DNA from: Clostridia bacterium
GTDB lineage: Bacteria > Bacillota > Clostridia > Oscillospirales > Acutalibacteraceae
Assembly: GCA_017625095.1 (NCBI GenBank)
Contig: JAGALQ010000044.1
Coordinates: 1-64,000 of the forward strand
Direction of reading: 5' to 3'
Length of the DNA stretch: 64,000 nt
Part shown: positions 7,648 to 16,543 of the stretch, piece after piece
How the letters are laid out: each line of letters begins with the position of its first letter
Position numbering within the stretch: position 1 is the stretch's first letter
Translations under genes and position numbers: made by a program
The notes under the pieces: generated by a model
What the model was told of the DNA's origin: nothing
What the model saw: only the letters and a program-made list of their open reading frames with translations
Databases searched by the model: none

Positions 7648-7977
7648 TCAGGTCACCTCCACTATTGTGCGAATTATTGCCCAGATGTAAAAAACTTCTT
7701 CTCCCATAAAAACTTTCTCTGCTCTGTCTATGCGGTAGCTTGTACCGTCAGCCGAAATATATCCGGAATCACTTATCAGTGTAAGGTCAGGTTCGGGCGG
7801 GCCGATGTAAAGGTAATGACCTTGACTGTTGAAGCCGATTTCCGTGTAAATTCCGTCGAGGTACATTTTGTTTTTGTATCTGAGCGGTTGAATGTATGCT
7901 TTGCAGGTTTTTACCGTTCCTGCATCGTGTATGTTTACTTTCTGTGCGTATTTTCCGAAAACAGCATCGCTTATCAT
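7648..7977 (-). CDS. Phage head-closure/neck-like protein
   Basis: A small protein of 109 residues in the position of the head-completion (stopper) protein of siphophage head modules. It is beta-rich with no membrane segment and ends in VEVT. Its first codon overlaps the stop of the connector gene (ATGA), and the next gene follows almost at once, consistent with translational coupling in a virion gene cluster. Similarity to named families is too weak to read directly, so the role rests on order (portal, protease, capsid, connector, then this). Confidence 0.5.
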   Translation of the reverse strand: MISDAVFGKYAQKVNIHDAGTVKTCKAYIQPLRYKNKMYLDGIYTEIGFNSQGHYLYIGPPEPDLTLISDSGYISADGTSYRIDRAEKVFMGEEVFYIWAIIRTIVEVT

Positions 7978-8342
7978 CTGCCCACCTGCCTGAAAATAAA
8001 ACTGCTGTCCGTAAGCAGGTCAGTTGCCTGAATTATTGCTTCGTCGCGCATTTTTGCAGCATATTCAATCATTGACGCAGGTGAGCGTGTAACTGTTACG
8101 TCACCCGCTTTGAAACTTACACTGCCGTCGCTGTCTGCTGCATTGCGCAGCGCAAGTCTGTAGCTGGCAAGTGCCGCAGCTGCCTGTGCAACCCTAGGGT
8201 CGTCCGGGTCGGCATTTTTACGGAGTCTGCACATTACGTCCTCAAGGCACATTACGCAAAGGGGCAGAGCGTTTTCTGCCCCTTCTTCGTCGAGGGTAAC
8301 AAGCTGTCTGAGTCTGTAAAGTACGGTCTGACTGTTTATCAT
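7974..8342 (-). CDS. Phage head-tail connector (gp6-like)
   Basis: A 122-residue, mostly helical protein next to the capsid gene, where HK97 gp6/SPP1 gp15-type adaptor proteins lie. It begins with a helical segment (VLYRLRQLVTLDEEG), has an Ala-rich middle (RVAQAAAALASYRLALRNAA), then SFKAGDVTVTRSP, a pattern common in this adaptor family, and a final helix. Its role would be to bind the portal ring after packaging. It lies 19 bases downstream of the capsid gene. Confidence 0.6.
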   Translation of the reverse strand: MINSQTVLYRLRQLVTLDEEGAENALPLCVMCLEDVMCRLRKNADPDDPRVAQAAAALASYRLALRNAADSDGSVSFKAGDVTVTRSPASMIEYAAKMRDEAIIQATDLLTDSSFIFRQVGR

Positions 8343-8361
8343 ACGTTACCCCTTTCTCTTA

Positions 8362-9366
8362 TCAGACGGTAAGTGTACGGGATGCATCAGAGAATATTTT
8401 GGCAAAGCCTGTGATTGAGGTGATTGCCGCACGCTCAAGCTGTCTGTCAATAAGCTTGTCGTATTCTGTCATAACCTCACCTGCTTTGACCATTTCAAGT
8501 GCACAGTTCTTGTCAAGGCCGATAATTGTGCCTTCGGGTACTGCAGAGGAGCGTACAAGCTCTGCACCGATGGGTGTGATCATCTTGCCTGTTGCGTGGA
8601 AGTTAAGGCCTGCAGCGGAATCCTTGAATTCACTGATGTTAAGCATACCTACGGCATCTGCATTGTTTGCAATAAGTACGTTCATCTCGTAGGGATCGAT
8701 GTCCTTCCAGAGGTTGACGATGTCAGCGTAGGTGAGTTCACCTGAAGTGATTGCTGCGGTAGTTGCCGCTGCGTTGTCGTTGCCGTCACCGTTGATGATT
8801 GTGTCGATTGCATCGGCAAGCTGTGCCTTTGCAATGTAAGCACCGATCTGTCTGAGTGTGACGGTGAAAAGGTCAAGGCGCTGGAAACGGATTGCTTCAT
8901 ATGAAGCAACGAGCATTCTGCCGCGCTTGCGAAGCTTTACGAGGTTTTCGCGTGTTTTTACCGCTGTCTGGGGAATTACAGCGCCCTCTGCAACATCCTT
9001 GAGTGACTTGTCATCATCTGTAGGAACGCTTGTGATTGAGCGGTAGTCGAGAGAATCGATGTTTGTGACCGATGCTACAATCTTGGGCAGTGAGTTTGCT
9101 TCCTCCATACCCTGACGTACAGCTCTTGCGACGTATTCGGGGAAGAGTGTTGCGCTGTCGGAAGTTTTGAAGAATTTTTCAACAACGTCACTTCCCGTGC
9201 CGCTTACCTTGATGTCGAATCGCTTGAGCTGTCGCTGATATGCGTCAAGACCTTCAAGTGAGCTGCCCTTGTAGTTTTCGGAAGGGTCGATGCTCTCAAG
9301 TGCACCTGTGAATGAACCTGAGCAATAGAGTCCTTTTTCGAGTCTGATGTTATCAAAATTAGCCAT
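8362..9366 (-). CDS. Phage major capsid protein (HK97 fold)
   Basis: A 334-residue protein with the length and layout of HK97-type capsid proteins. It has an N-terminal arm (1-75), then FFKTSDSATLFPEYVARAVRQGM, typical of the stretch preceding the P-domain spine helix, an E-loop/P-domain region around TREN LVKLRKRGRMLVASYEAIR, and a C-terminal A-domain (MNVLIANNADAVGML ... AVPEGTIIGLDK). It would form the icosahedral shell. The frame is intact with a strong GGAG ribosome site. Codon use looks like that of the neighbouring chromosomal genes, which argues against recent arrival. The fold assignment is by pattern and context. Confidence 0.75.
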   Translation of the reverse strand: MANFDNIRLEKGLYCSGSFTGALESIDPSENYKGSSLEGLDAYQRQLKRFDIKVSGTGSDVVEKFFKTSDSATLFPEYVARAVRQGMEEANSLPKIVASVTNIDSLDYRSITSVPTDDDKSLKDVAEGAVIPQTAVKTRENLVKLRKRGRMLVASYEAIRFQRLDLFTVTLRQIGAYIAKAQLADAIDTIINGDGNDNAAATTAAITSGELTYADIVNLWKDIDPYEMNVLIANNADAVGMLNISEFKDSAAGLNFHATGKMITPIGAELVRSSAVPEGTIIGLDKNCALEMVKAGEVMTEYDKLIDRQLERAAITSITGFAKIFSDASRTLTV

Positions 9367-9390
9367 TGTTTATTTTCTCCTTTCGTTTAA

Positions 9391-9732
9391 TTAAAGCAGG
9401 ATGCCTGCTGTTTCGTTTGTTGTGTCGAGTTCAATAACGGTTACTGTTCTGCCGTTTGCGTCAGCTTTTGCCGTTTTACCGTCTGCCGCAGAGATGGCTG
9501 TGATGCCGAGCTCGGGCGCGGTGCCGGAATAGGGAATTGAAACATAACCGCCCGTCTGCACTGCGGCGATATTTCCGTGAGATGTGACAACTGCACCGAT
9601 GAAAAGGTCGCCTGCTGCACAGGCTTCAACCGTTGCGCTGTCGCTCATCTTAACAAGTGTGCCTGCCTCAAGTTCTGTTTCTGTACGGAATGTAATTACC
9701 TGTTCGTTAAATCCTTTGAATGAAATTGACAT
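9391..9732 (-). CDS. Phage capsid decoration-like protein
   Basis: A 113-residue, beta-rich protein between the protease/scaffold and capsid genes, where decoration or stabilisation proteins (DUF2190-like) usually occur. The pattern TLVKMSDSATVEACAAGDLFIGAVVTS followed by GGYVSIPYSG is typical of these small beta-barrel proteins. It starts behind AAGGAGG. There is no membrane segment. The role is inferred from position and pattern. Confidence 0.55.
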   Translation of the reverse strand: MSISFKGFNEQVITFRTETELEAGTLVKMSDSATVEACAAGDLFIGAVVTSHGNIAAVQTGGYVSIPYSGTAPELGITAISAADGKTAKADANGRTVTVIELDTTNETAGILL

Positions 9733-9743
9733 ATTTTTCCTCC

Positions 9744-10718
9744 TTAAATTTTAAATTCGCTGTTGCTGTCTGTATGAGTGATGCTGCCGCTGAATTGCGG
9801 CTTGACGGGATAGAGCTTTGATGCACTCTGTGCAAATGATTTTTCAAGCACCGAAAGCTGTGCGGCTGTGAGCGATTTGCAGATATCCTCAAACTCTCCT
9901 TCGCCGAGTGACGGCACAGACATTGCGGCAAGCCTGATAACTCTCTGTTCAAGCTCATTTCTGTAAAGCTGAGCATCCTTTGCAAGTGCTTCAAGACGGT
10001 TTATTTCTTCCGTCAGCTTGCCGAATGCGTGAGTGCTGAGTGTTATTGAATCGTAGCCGACGGATTTTTCTTTCATCTGGCTGATTGTCATACCCTCCTG
10101 CGCTTCAAAAGCCTTTGTGACGCCTGCTCTGGGCTGAGCCGGTACCGCAACAAAGCTCCATTCGTATGCGTCTGTAGGAGCGTCAAGCACCGTATAGCAG
10201 AGCTTGCCGCCATATATTTCGCCCTTGCGGTGTTTACATCCGCTTTTGCGTGTGTCTGCACTGCATACCGAGCAGGTCATTGAGCTGACCGAACAGCTGA
10301 TGCTTGTTTCTTTTCTGATGCCTGCTTCAATCTGAGCCACAAGCTCTTCGTTTTTCGGTGTGAGCGGCATATATGCCCTTGCCTTCAGGCAGGTGTATTT
10401 TTCGCCCGTTGAGGTCAGCTCGTCTTCGCTTTCCTCAATCCACGTGCGGAAAATACGTGCTGTCTGGTTTTCGCTTTTCATATTGTGGTCGGTGATGCCT
10501 GTCTTGCCGTCAAACATAGATGCAAGTTTAATCAGTGCATCTACCGTGAACTTTTCCGAATCCCTGTCGATTTCGTTGTCACACAGTGTGATTGTGAAGC
10601 AGAAAACCTCATCCTCGTTCAAGGGTCTGATTGTGTGTCTGTTGATGAGCTCAAGCTCATCGCTTGCAGCTGTATCAGGTGTGATACTGCCTGCTATGTT
10701 TTTAAAAACTGTCTGCAT
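9744..10718 (-). CDS. Phage prohead protease/scaffold protein
   Basis: 324 residues. The N-terminal ~200 residues fit a herpesvirus-type prohead protease: a His in GKTGITDHN (about 79), a candidate nucleophile Ser in KETSISCSV (about 140), and the late YEWSFVAVPAQPRAG motif that closes the domain. A Cys cluster (CSVCSADTRKSGCKH, about 150-165) could bind metal. The C-terminal ~100 residues are helical, as in a scaffold delta domain. In phages this protein shapes the prohead and then cleaves scaffold and capsid arms. Strong AAGGAGG site; the portal stop codon is 7 bases upstream. Confidence 0.65.
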   Translation of the reverse strand: MQTVFKNIAGSITPDTAASDELELINRHTIRPLNEDEVFCFTITLCDNEIDRDSEKFTVDALIKLASMFDGKTGITDHNMKSENQTARIFRTWIEESEDELTSTGEKYTCLKARAYMPLTPKNEELVAQIEAGIRKETSISCSVSSMTCSVCSADTRKSGCKHRKGEIYGGKLCYTVLDAPTDAYEWSFVAVPAQPRAGVTKAFEAQEGMTISQMKEKSVGYDSITLSTHAFGKLTEEINRLEALAKDAQLYRNELEQRVIRLAAMSVPSLGEGEFEDICKSLTAAQLSVLEKSFAQSASKLYPVKPQFSGSITHTDSNSEFKI

Positions 10719-10727
10719 TTTTCCTCC

Positions 10728-11846
10728 TTATCCTTCGAGTCGTTGTGCCTGCGCTGAATAGAGCTCTGCTCTCGCCATCTCAACAAGGTCCTGCAGCATA
10801 ATGTCATCCCAGATAACATCCACACTGCCGGGCAGACCGTAAAGTCTCAGTGCTGTGTCGCATATATGGGCGATTGCAGGGGTGAGAATGCGTCGGTATG
10901 CTTCAAGCTCGCTTGTGAGTGCATCCGCCTGCTGTGATGACATACGCTCGGTGCTCGACCATGAAAGACCGAGCAGAAACGGCGGCAGACCCGTTTTGGC
11001 AACTATCTGCTCCAGCAGCTGACGCACGGGCACGTCGCTGTCGGGCAGCTGAGCTTCCGCACCGATTACCTTTATCTGTACGTCACCGACAGCGACGAAA
11101 TCTTTTACGCTCGAACTGCTCATTGCGTTGCTCCATTCCTGCGCAACAACTGCGGCTCTCTCCTTTGCATAAGCACGGTCGAGTGAGTCGTTCTGCGGTT
11201 TGTATGTTACCGCAAAGCGCACGTTACCGAGTCTTTCCCAGTTTGTGCCGACGGTGCGGAAAATCTTCATAAGTGTGCTTGCAACAAAGGGGAGTCCCTT
11301 AAGTATTGAGTTGCCTGTAAGTGCACCCGCATCGGGATTGAGCACACTCATTACCGTCAGCTCGGGATATCGGATTTTTTCAGGATATCCTGAGCCGAGT
11401 GAATAAATATCGATGTTGAGTCCGTTTTCGTTTCTTTTGAGCAAAATGTTTTCAAGCGGTGCGTTGAACAGCGCGCAGGGTGTGCCGCAGCTGTCTGTTA
11501 CAATTTCGCCTATTGCCGTGCCGTAGGTCAGCAGCTGCTCGAAATAGTTCGATACAAAGGCTTCAAGTCCTGTCTGGTTTCCGTTTACGCATATCTGAGA
11601 AATAAATCCGTCAAGCTTCTGCTGCGATGCGGTGTTGGTGCATCTGACGTCAAATCCGCCCGTAAGCCGCACAAGCTTTGTGATTGCCGCATCAATTATC
11701 GGCACGGCTTCACGCAGTGCGGAGTAGAGCTGCATATCCTGCATACCGGGCATAACCGAGTCAAGCATAGAAAACGTTTTGTTTGTGTTGCCTGTCTGCA
11801 CGGCACAGACTTCGGGTGAAGCCTCTTTTATGCTTTTCTTTTTCAT
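10728..11846 (-). CDS. Phage portal protein
   Basis: A 372-residue portal of the PBSX/SPP1-like type, which forms the dodecameric DNA channel at one capsid vertex and docks the terminase. The segment TGLPPFLLGLSWSSTERMSSQQADAL (about 290-315) followed by LTPAIAHI is characteristic of the portal stem and crown region. The start codon directly follows the terL stop (TAA then ATG), and its ribosome site lies within the end of terL, which implies tight coupling. The length is short for portals but without obvious gaps. Confidence 0.8.
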   Translation of the reverse strand: MKKKSIKEASPEVCAVQTGNTNKTFSMLDSVMPGMQDMQLYSALREAVPIIDAAITKLVRLTGGFDVRCTNTASQQKLDGFISQICVNGNQTGLEAFVSNYFEQLLTYGTAIGEIVTDSCGTPCALFNAPLENILLKRNENGLNIDIYSLGSGYPEKIRYPELTVMSVLNPDAGALTGNSILKGLPFVASTLMKIFRTVGTNWERLGNVRFAVTYKPQNDSLDRAYAKERAAVVAQEWSNAMSSSSVKDFVAVGDVQIKVIGAEAQLPDSDVPVRQLLEQIVAKTGLPPFLLGLSWSSTERMSSQQADALTSELEAYRRILTPAIAHICDTALRLYGLPGSVDVIWDDIMLQDLVEMARAELYSAQAQRLEG

Positions 11847-13133
11847 TTACTCCTTCCTTTCTGCAGCGATGGCGAAAAATCCGCAATCGTCACGGTTCAT
11901 AAGTGTTGTTACAAAATATCTCATGTCATCCATAGCGTGGTCGTTGGTTTTGCACGGCGTATCTTTCTTGCAGTTGTCTTCCCAACGGTAGAGTGAAAAT
12001 TCTCGTACGATGTCACGGCAAGGCGTGCAGATTTTAATCTTTTCTGATTTAAGCGCCTCGGAAACCTTTCTTATGCCGTCAAGCACGTCGTTCTTTGCGG
12101 GAATGACCTTGAATTTTCCGTGGCGGCGTATGCATTCGATGAAGCTTGCGGCCGAAGGGTCTACCGCAACTGCACTTATCTGCCTGCCGTCAGCAAGCTT
12201 TTCAAGTGCGCTGTAATGCTCTTCATCGGTTCTCTGCACACCGAGTGCGCGTGAATCGTGGTAGTATTCGTCGACTCTGTACCACACAGAATCCGATAAG
12301 CCCCACAACCCGAATGAGCTGGGGTTTACCGTGCCGTAGTCGCAGGAGATGTACCAACACTCAAAATCACTCTGCGGCACGGGACACACGTGTCTTTCGC
12401 TGCTGAAAAACGGATATACAAGCCCCTGTGCGGCAACCCATTTACCCTCTACGAACCGCTCGTAGAATGCACCGCTGTAAAGGCTGCGGTATCGGTTTAT
12501 TATTTTCGGTGTAAGGGATGGGTTATCCTCCATTGTGAAGTGCAGATAAAGGCAGTTCTTTTCTTCAGGCTTCTTTATCCACTCTTCGTGAAACCAATGC
12601 AGGGGATTGTCGGGGTTACAGTTGAACCAGAAGCGTGAACCTTCAAGTGAGCATCTGGCAAGAGCCTGCTCAACAAATGAACGCGGCATCAGGGCAACCT
12701 CGTCGAGGAGTACACCGCCGAGGGTCATACCCTGAATAAGAGAGGCAGAGCCTTCATCCTTGCCGCCGAACAGCCAAAAGCTGTTTGTTCTTCCGCCAAA
12801 GCTGATTTCGATTTCGTTGCGTGATACTTTTTCTTTGCATTCAAAGCCGAGTTTACCGAGCGTCGGCAACATTGTGCGTATTACGTTACGGCGAAGCGAT
12901 GCTATTGTTTTGCCGCATATTGCAAACGACGTGTCCTCAAAGGCTGACATTGCCCACGCCACAAACGACAGCGACATACACACTGTTTTGCCGGATCGTA
13001 CCGCACCGTCGCAGATAATTGCATCCTTATGGCAGTACGGTGAAGTCGGACACCACCATGTTAGTGCTGTCAGCTGCTTTTGCGAAAAAGTCCTGAACGG
13101 AATGTCTGCTGCTTTTTTGCTACTCACCGGCAT
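11847..13133 (-). CDS. Phage terminase large subunit
   Basis: ATP-driven DNA packaging motor and nuclease, 428 residues. ATPase domain: Walker A GAVRSGKT (43-50), Walker B VLLDEV (141-146), and a coupling segment around FWFNCNPDNP (168-177). RNase-H-like nuclease: Asp265 in SCDYGTVNPSS, Asp325 in AVDPSA, and Asp403-404 in HAMDDMRYF, so all catalytic acids are present and the enzyme looks functional. The ATG at 13133 overlaps the end of terS by 14 bases; a more distal GTG is possible but has no ribosome site. Belongs to the PBSX-type (Terminase_3/6) group. Confidence 0.88.
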   Translation of the reverse strand: MPVSSKKAADIPFRTFSQKQLTALTWWCPTSPYCHKDAIICDGAVRSGKTVCMSLSFVAWAMSAFEDTSFAICGKTIASLRRNVIRTMLPTLGKLGFECKEKVSRNEIEISFGGRTNSFWLFGGKDEGSASLIQGMTLGGVLLDEVALMPRSFVEQALARCSLEGSRFWFNCNPDNPLHWFHEEWIKKPEEKNCLYLHFTMEDNPSLTPKIINRYRSLYSGAFYERFVEGKWVAAQGLVYPFFSSERHVCPVPQSDFECWYISCDYGTVNPSSFGLWGLSDSVWYRVDEYYHDSRALGVQRTDEEHYSALEKLADGRQISAVAVDPSAASFIECIRRHGKFKVIPAKNDVLDGIRKVSEALKSEKIKICTPCRDIVREFSLYRWEDNCKKDTPCKTNDHAMDDMRYFVTTLMNRDDCGFFAIAAERKE

Positions 13134-13611
13134 CACTTTTTCTGATTGCGTTTGCCGAGTTTTCCAACGCACGGTAGAAGGGCAGGGCAGTATCGGCCGC
13201 TTCGTCAGCTGTCATATCCGCAAGCCGTTCAAGTGCTTTGAGTCTGTCAAAGAATTTGATTTCAATACCGCCGCCTTTCGGACGTTTGATTTCTGCGATG
13301 TTGAAAAGCTCCATCTCTGCAAGCTCACACTCTGACGGGGGGTTCTCACGAAAAATCAGGCTTATTGCATCGGCAATGCTGCCGAATGCCAGTTTGCGGT
13401 AGCCTGCCGCCGCTTCATTGTGACACGGCTTATGTGCCTTAGTCAGAACAGCTATTTCGTCTCTGATATCTTTGCGGCTGAGCAGCTTGGCTGCTGCGGC
13501 AGAGGGTTTTAACGCATAACCCGATTTAATTGCTGCGTCACGGCCGTCGGGTTGAGTTGCGTAGTTCAGACAAAACAGCTTTTCTTTTTTGCTGAGTGAT
13601 TTCTTTGCTAT
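13120..13611 (-). CDS. Phage terminase small subunit (no ATG start)
   Basis: An open frame of about 163 residues encodes a typical small terminase. The N-terminus reads KSLSKKEKLFCLNY, then AIKSGYALKPSAAAAKLLSRKDI (helix-turn-helix for DNA recognition), then a central helical region, then IEIKFFDRLKALERLADM near the C-terminus. No ATG, GTG or TTG stands at the expected start. The codon correctly spaced after GGAAGGTG is ATA at 13609-13611. The only internal ATG (13312-13314) would remove the DNA-binding half. It may use ATA, or may have lost its ATG by one transition. The gene heads the cassette and overlaps terL. Confidence 0.65.
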   Translation of the reverse strand: MAKKSLSKKEKLFCLNYATQPDGRDAAIKSGYALKPSAAAAKLLSRKDIRDEIAVLTKAHKPCHNEAAAGYRKLAFGSIADAISLIFRENPPSECELAEMELFNIAEIKRPKGGGIEIKFFDRLKALERLADMTADEAADTALPFYRALENSANAIRKSDAGE

Positions 13612-13776
13612 TTTTTCACCTTCCTTGCAATTTTCTGAGCGGAACTTTCAGCCCGAAAGAAAAGCTCCCCTCACTCAAAGGCTGAAACAGCCGTTTTTTC
13701 AATGCGTTCAGGTGATATTTTTGCGATTTTGCGGTAAATGTTAATTAAATATTCACAAACAAGCCCGAAAAAGGGC

Positions 13777-13806
13777 AAAAAAATACCGCTGCCCGACGGC
13801 AGCGGT
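13777..13806 (-). terminator. Terminator of mscS
   Basis: Minus strand: a 9-bp stem (ACCGCTGCC / GGCAGCGGT) with a 4-base loop, followed by seven T after one A. It separates mscS from the capsid cassette. The remaining 165 bases to terS hold no canonical promoter I can defend. Confidence 0.88.
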
Positions 13807-13818
13807 AAGATGAAAAGT

Positions 13819-14691
13819 TTATTGATTTGTTTGTGTGATATGAACATCGAGCTGGTTGAACGGAATGTTGATGCCAGCCTTGTCAAAGTCAAGCTTGACA
13901 CGCTCCTGCATATCATAAAACGTCGGCCAGTAGTTATCGCTCCTGCACCACACAAGTGCATCAATCGTTACACTGCTTTCGCTGTGTGCACCTACTGCAA
14001 TTACGGTTTTGGGGTTGTCGAGTGTGTGCGGACAGGCGGCAACGGCTTCTTCAATAACTTTTTTGGCAAGCGCAATATCATCCTTATATGATATGTTGAA
14101 TTTCAGATTTACTCTGCGTGTTGTCTGTGCGGTGTAGTTGATAAGGTTGTTTGATGTTATGTGAGAGTTGGGTATTACAACACGCTTGTTGTCAGGCGTG
14201 AGAAGTGTGGTGTTCATAAAATGAATTTCTTCAACGGTGCCCTCGACACTTTCAAGCGCAATATAATCGCCTGCGCGGAAAGGTTTGTTGAACATAATCT
14301 CAATTCCGCTTGCAAACTGAGATATCAATCCCTGCAGACCAAGACCTGCGGTAATACCTGCTGCACCGAGTGCGGCGGCAAATGAGCTGATGTCAAAACC
14401 GAGCACAGACAGAGCAAAGAGCACGAAAACTATTCTCATTGATACAACAAGCATACTTTTGAGAAAGTGATGAACAGACTCGTCAACGCGTTTCTTTTTC
14501 ATAATCTTTATAAGTATTCTACCGCACAGGCGGCTGAAAAAGATGCCGACAACAATTATAATCACAGCTCCGATAATCTGAGGTATGGAGTTGAAGATTT
14601 TGAGCGGAAGGTCGGAAACCCATTTTGAAAAAGCGGAAATATCGCCGAAATTCTCGGTGATGGTTTCGGGTGTGATTTCAAGTAATTTCAT
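13819..14691 (-). CDS. mscS: Small-conductance mechanosensitive channel
   Basis: A tension-gated inner-membrane channel that releases solutes on hypo-osmotic shock, 290 residues. Transmembrane segments lie at about 35-55, 80-100 and 105-130. The pore-lining TM3 has the Gly/Ala packing pattern (FAAALGAAGITAGLGLQGLISQFASG), then the MscS beta domain (FRAGDYIALESVEGTVEEI) and the conserved VVIPNSHI motif, then the alpha/beta C-terminal domain. The gene is complete, with GGAG before the ATG and its own terminator. Confidence 0.93.
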   Translation of the reverse strand: MKLLEITPETITENFGDISAFSKWVSDLPLKIFNSIPQIIGAVIIIVVGIFFSRLCGRILIKIMKKKRVDESVHHFLKSMLVVSMRIVFVLFALSVLGFDISSFAAALGAAGITAGLGLQGLISQFASGIEIMFNKPFRAGDYIALESVEGTVEEIHFMNTTLLTPDNKRVVIPNSHITSNNLINYTAQTTRRVNLKFNISYKDDIALAKKVIEEAVAACPHTLDNPKTVIAVGAHSESSVTIDALVWCRSDNYWPTFYDMQERVKLDFDKAGINIPFNQLDVHITQTNQ

Positions 14692-14708
14692 TTTTTCTCC
14701 TTACTTCA

Positions 14709-14740
14709 TAAAAACAGCCGCATCGGTTGAAGATGCGGCT
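14709..14740 (-). terminator. Terminator of the unknown membrane protein gene
   Basis: Minus strand: a 9-bp stem (AGCCGCATC / GATGCGGCT) with a 7-base loop, followed by GTTTTTAT. Confidence 0.85.
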
Positions 14741-14749
14741 ATCAATGGA

Positions 14750-16507
14750 TTATTTAAGTTTGAAACTTTCAGCTTCGATGATAGTCTCAGTGCTTTCTTT
14801 GTATGTGATTTCTACGTTATCACCCTTGTTTGCGATAACTACTGTTTCAAAATCTGATGCATATACTGCATAATAGACGTTTGCTCCATCGAGCTTGATA
14901 TAGTAGCAGCTGTCGCCGTTGATAACTGCGGTGCGGATGTCAGCGATTGCGCCTGCTGTTGTTTTTGTGTCTGATGATACGGCACCGGTATTCTGCTGAT
15001 CTTCAATTGAATCTACATCGATGTCTGTTTTGATACCCTTTTCTGCAAGAAGATCGGTGTAGTTCTTAAGACATGCTGAAATGGATGTGCCTGTTGCAAC
15101 GATTGTTGTGAACTGGTTGACATTAACCATTGCGTACTGCTGAACGATGTTGCTGTTATCCTTGAGAGCCATAAAGTATGTCGGCTCTTTACCGATGTTG
15201 AGAAGCAACGGGAAAGTAGCAGCATAACCGTACTGCTGAACCTTACCCTGTGCAGCTTCCTGTGCAGCGTTTTCTGTTGCACCGCTTACACGGTAGAACT
15301 TAGCGTCCTTAGTACGCTGGTTGATAAGAGTGAAGCCGGTGATTGAGTTATCGCCTGCAGTGATTGATGTAACACCTGTGTACATATAAACGTCATCGTT
15401 GAGAGCGATGTAGTTGTAGCCTGATGTTGTGACAACAACGTCCTTCTGACCGAGAATGGAGTTCCAGAAGCCGTTTTTGTACTTGCCGTAGTAATCGTAC
15501 TGCTCAACAAGAAGGTCGGGATCGTATACACGGTCAAGCCATTTGAGCGCTTCGTTTGTTCTGACTTCCTCAATGCTGTAATCCGCACATTCACCTGTTG
15601 TGGGATCTACGAGGATAACGCCCTTGACGTCACGTCCGCCGAAGAGACCGATTGTGTTGTCATAAATCGGGCATACCCACCAAGCCTTGTTGCTTTCGTC
15701 AACTTCAAATACTGACTCGCCTAGAAGAGCGGTGGGATACTTGAAGCGGAGATGACGCTTGAGAAGGCGATTGAAGTGATCGGCGTCTGAGTAGATAATA
15801 CCACCGTCAACCTTAACGTAGTCAACCTTTTGTGATGTCATATCAATAACGAGGTAGCCGGGAAGACCTGCCTTGCGGTTTGTTAACCACTTGATGATAT
15901 TATCGTATTTAAGAGTGCCGATTCGTACGGGCATCTTTTTGAGGTTGATCTGTGTGTCGCAGGAGTTAACGGTAAACTGTGAAACAACCTGCTCGTCGAA
16001 AAGATCACTGAGAGCCTTTGTTGCAAGTGTTGCTGCAGAGTCTTTGTCAAGAAGGGGAACGCTTGCAAAGTCAGCTTCTTTGATATCTTCTTCGAACTTG
16101 ATATCTGTAGGTGTGATGATTTCGTGATAATCTTTTGCGCGGAAGAATACGCTTGATGCTGCGAAACCGATACCTGCTGTAATTGCAACGATAAGACCGA
16201 GAATCAGCGGAATAACGGTACGCTTACGGGCATAAGGTGTATACTCGGGTGACATAAGTGCGCCTGAGGTTACGAAAGCTGTGGCGCAGTATGCTGCGAT
16301 GATGATACCGAAATAGATATACATCTCAACAGCTTTGAAATTGAATGCGGGAAGGTAGAAATAGTAGGCAACAGCAGCAATGACAGCTGTTACTACAAGA
16401 TTGATTACGATTTTCAAGCCGGCTTTGTTGGGAGGAATGACAACTGTTTTGCCAGATTTGCCTCTGTTTGATCCACTGCTTGAAAAATCAACTTTAATCG
16501 GATCCAT
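14750..16507 (-). CDS. Unknown multi-pass membrane protein with large extracytoplasmic domain
   Basis: 585 residues, not recognised as a named family. The N-terminal 30 residues are polar and basic. Four hydrophobic segments follow at about 31-52, 62-85, 98-120 and the edge of 120. The remaining ~450 residues are a soluble mixed alpha/beta domain, rich in Tyr, Asp and Thr, with motifs such as LGESVFEVDESNKAWWVCPIYD and VDPTTGECADYSIEEV that resemble repeated PepSY-like folds. It is complete, with AAGGAG before the ATG, its own promoter and terminator. It could be an envelope maintenance or transport-assisting protein; the sequence does not decide. Confidence 0.7.
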   Translation of the reverse strand: MDPIKVDFSSSGSNRGKSGKTVVIPPNKAGLKIVINLVVTAVIAAVAYYFYLPAFNFKAVEMYIYFGIIIAAYCATAFVTSGALMSPEYTPYARKRTVIPLILGLIVAITAGIGFAASSVFFRAKDYHEIITPTDIKFEEDIKEADFASVPLLDKDSAATLATKALSDLFDEQVVSQFTVNSCDTQINLKKMPVRIGTLKYDNIIKWLTNRKAGLPGYLVIDMTSQKVDYVKVDGGIIYSDADHFNRLLKRHLRFKYPTALLGESVFEVDESNKAWWVCPIYDNTIGLFGGRDVKGVILVDPTTGECADYSIEEVRTNEALKWLDRVYDPDLLVEQYDYYGKYKNGFWNSILGQKDVVVTTSGYNYIALNDDVYMYTGVTSITAGDNSITGFTLINQRTKDAKFYRVSGATENAAQEAAQGKVQQYGYAATFPLLLNIGKEPTYFMALKDNSNIVQQYAMVNVNQFTTIVATGTSISACLKNYTDLLAEKGIKTDIDVDSIEDQQNTGAVSSDTKTTAGAIADIRTAVINGDSCYYIKLDGANVYYAVYASDFETVVIANKGDNVEITYKESTETIIEAESFKLK

Positions 16508-16543
16508 GGTGACAACTCCTTATTTTTCGGATAATTAATATAT

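Noticed and set aside
6801..13611. Complete inducible prophage
   Set aside because: No integrase, repressor, replication, tail or lysis genes and no attachment-site repeats could be found around the cassette.
13612..13776. Promoter for the capsid cassette
   Set aside because: Several AT-rich boxes are present but none has a convincing -35/-10 pair at normal spacing.
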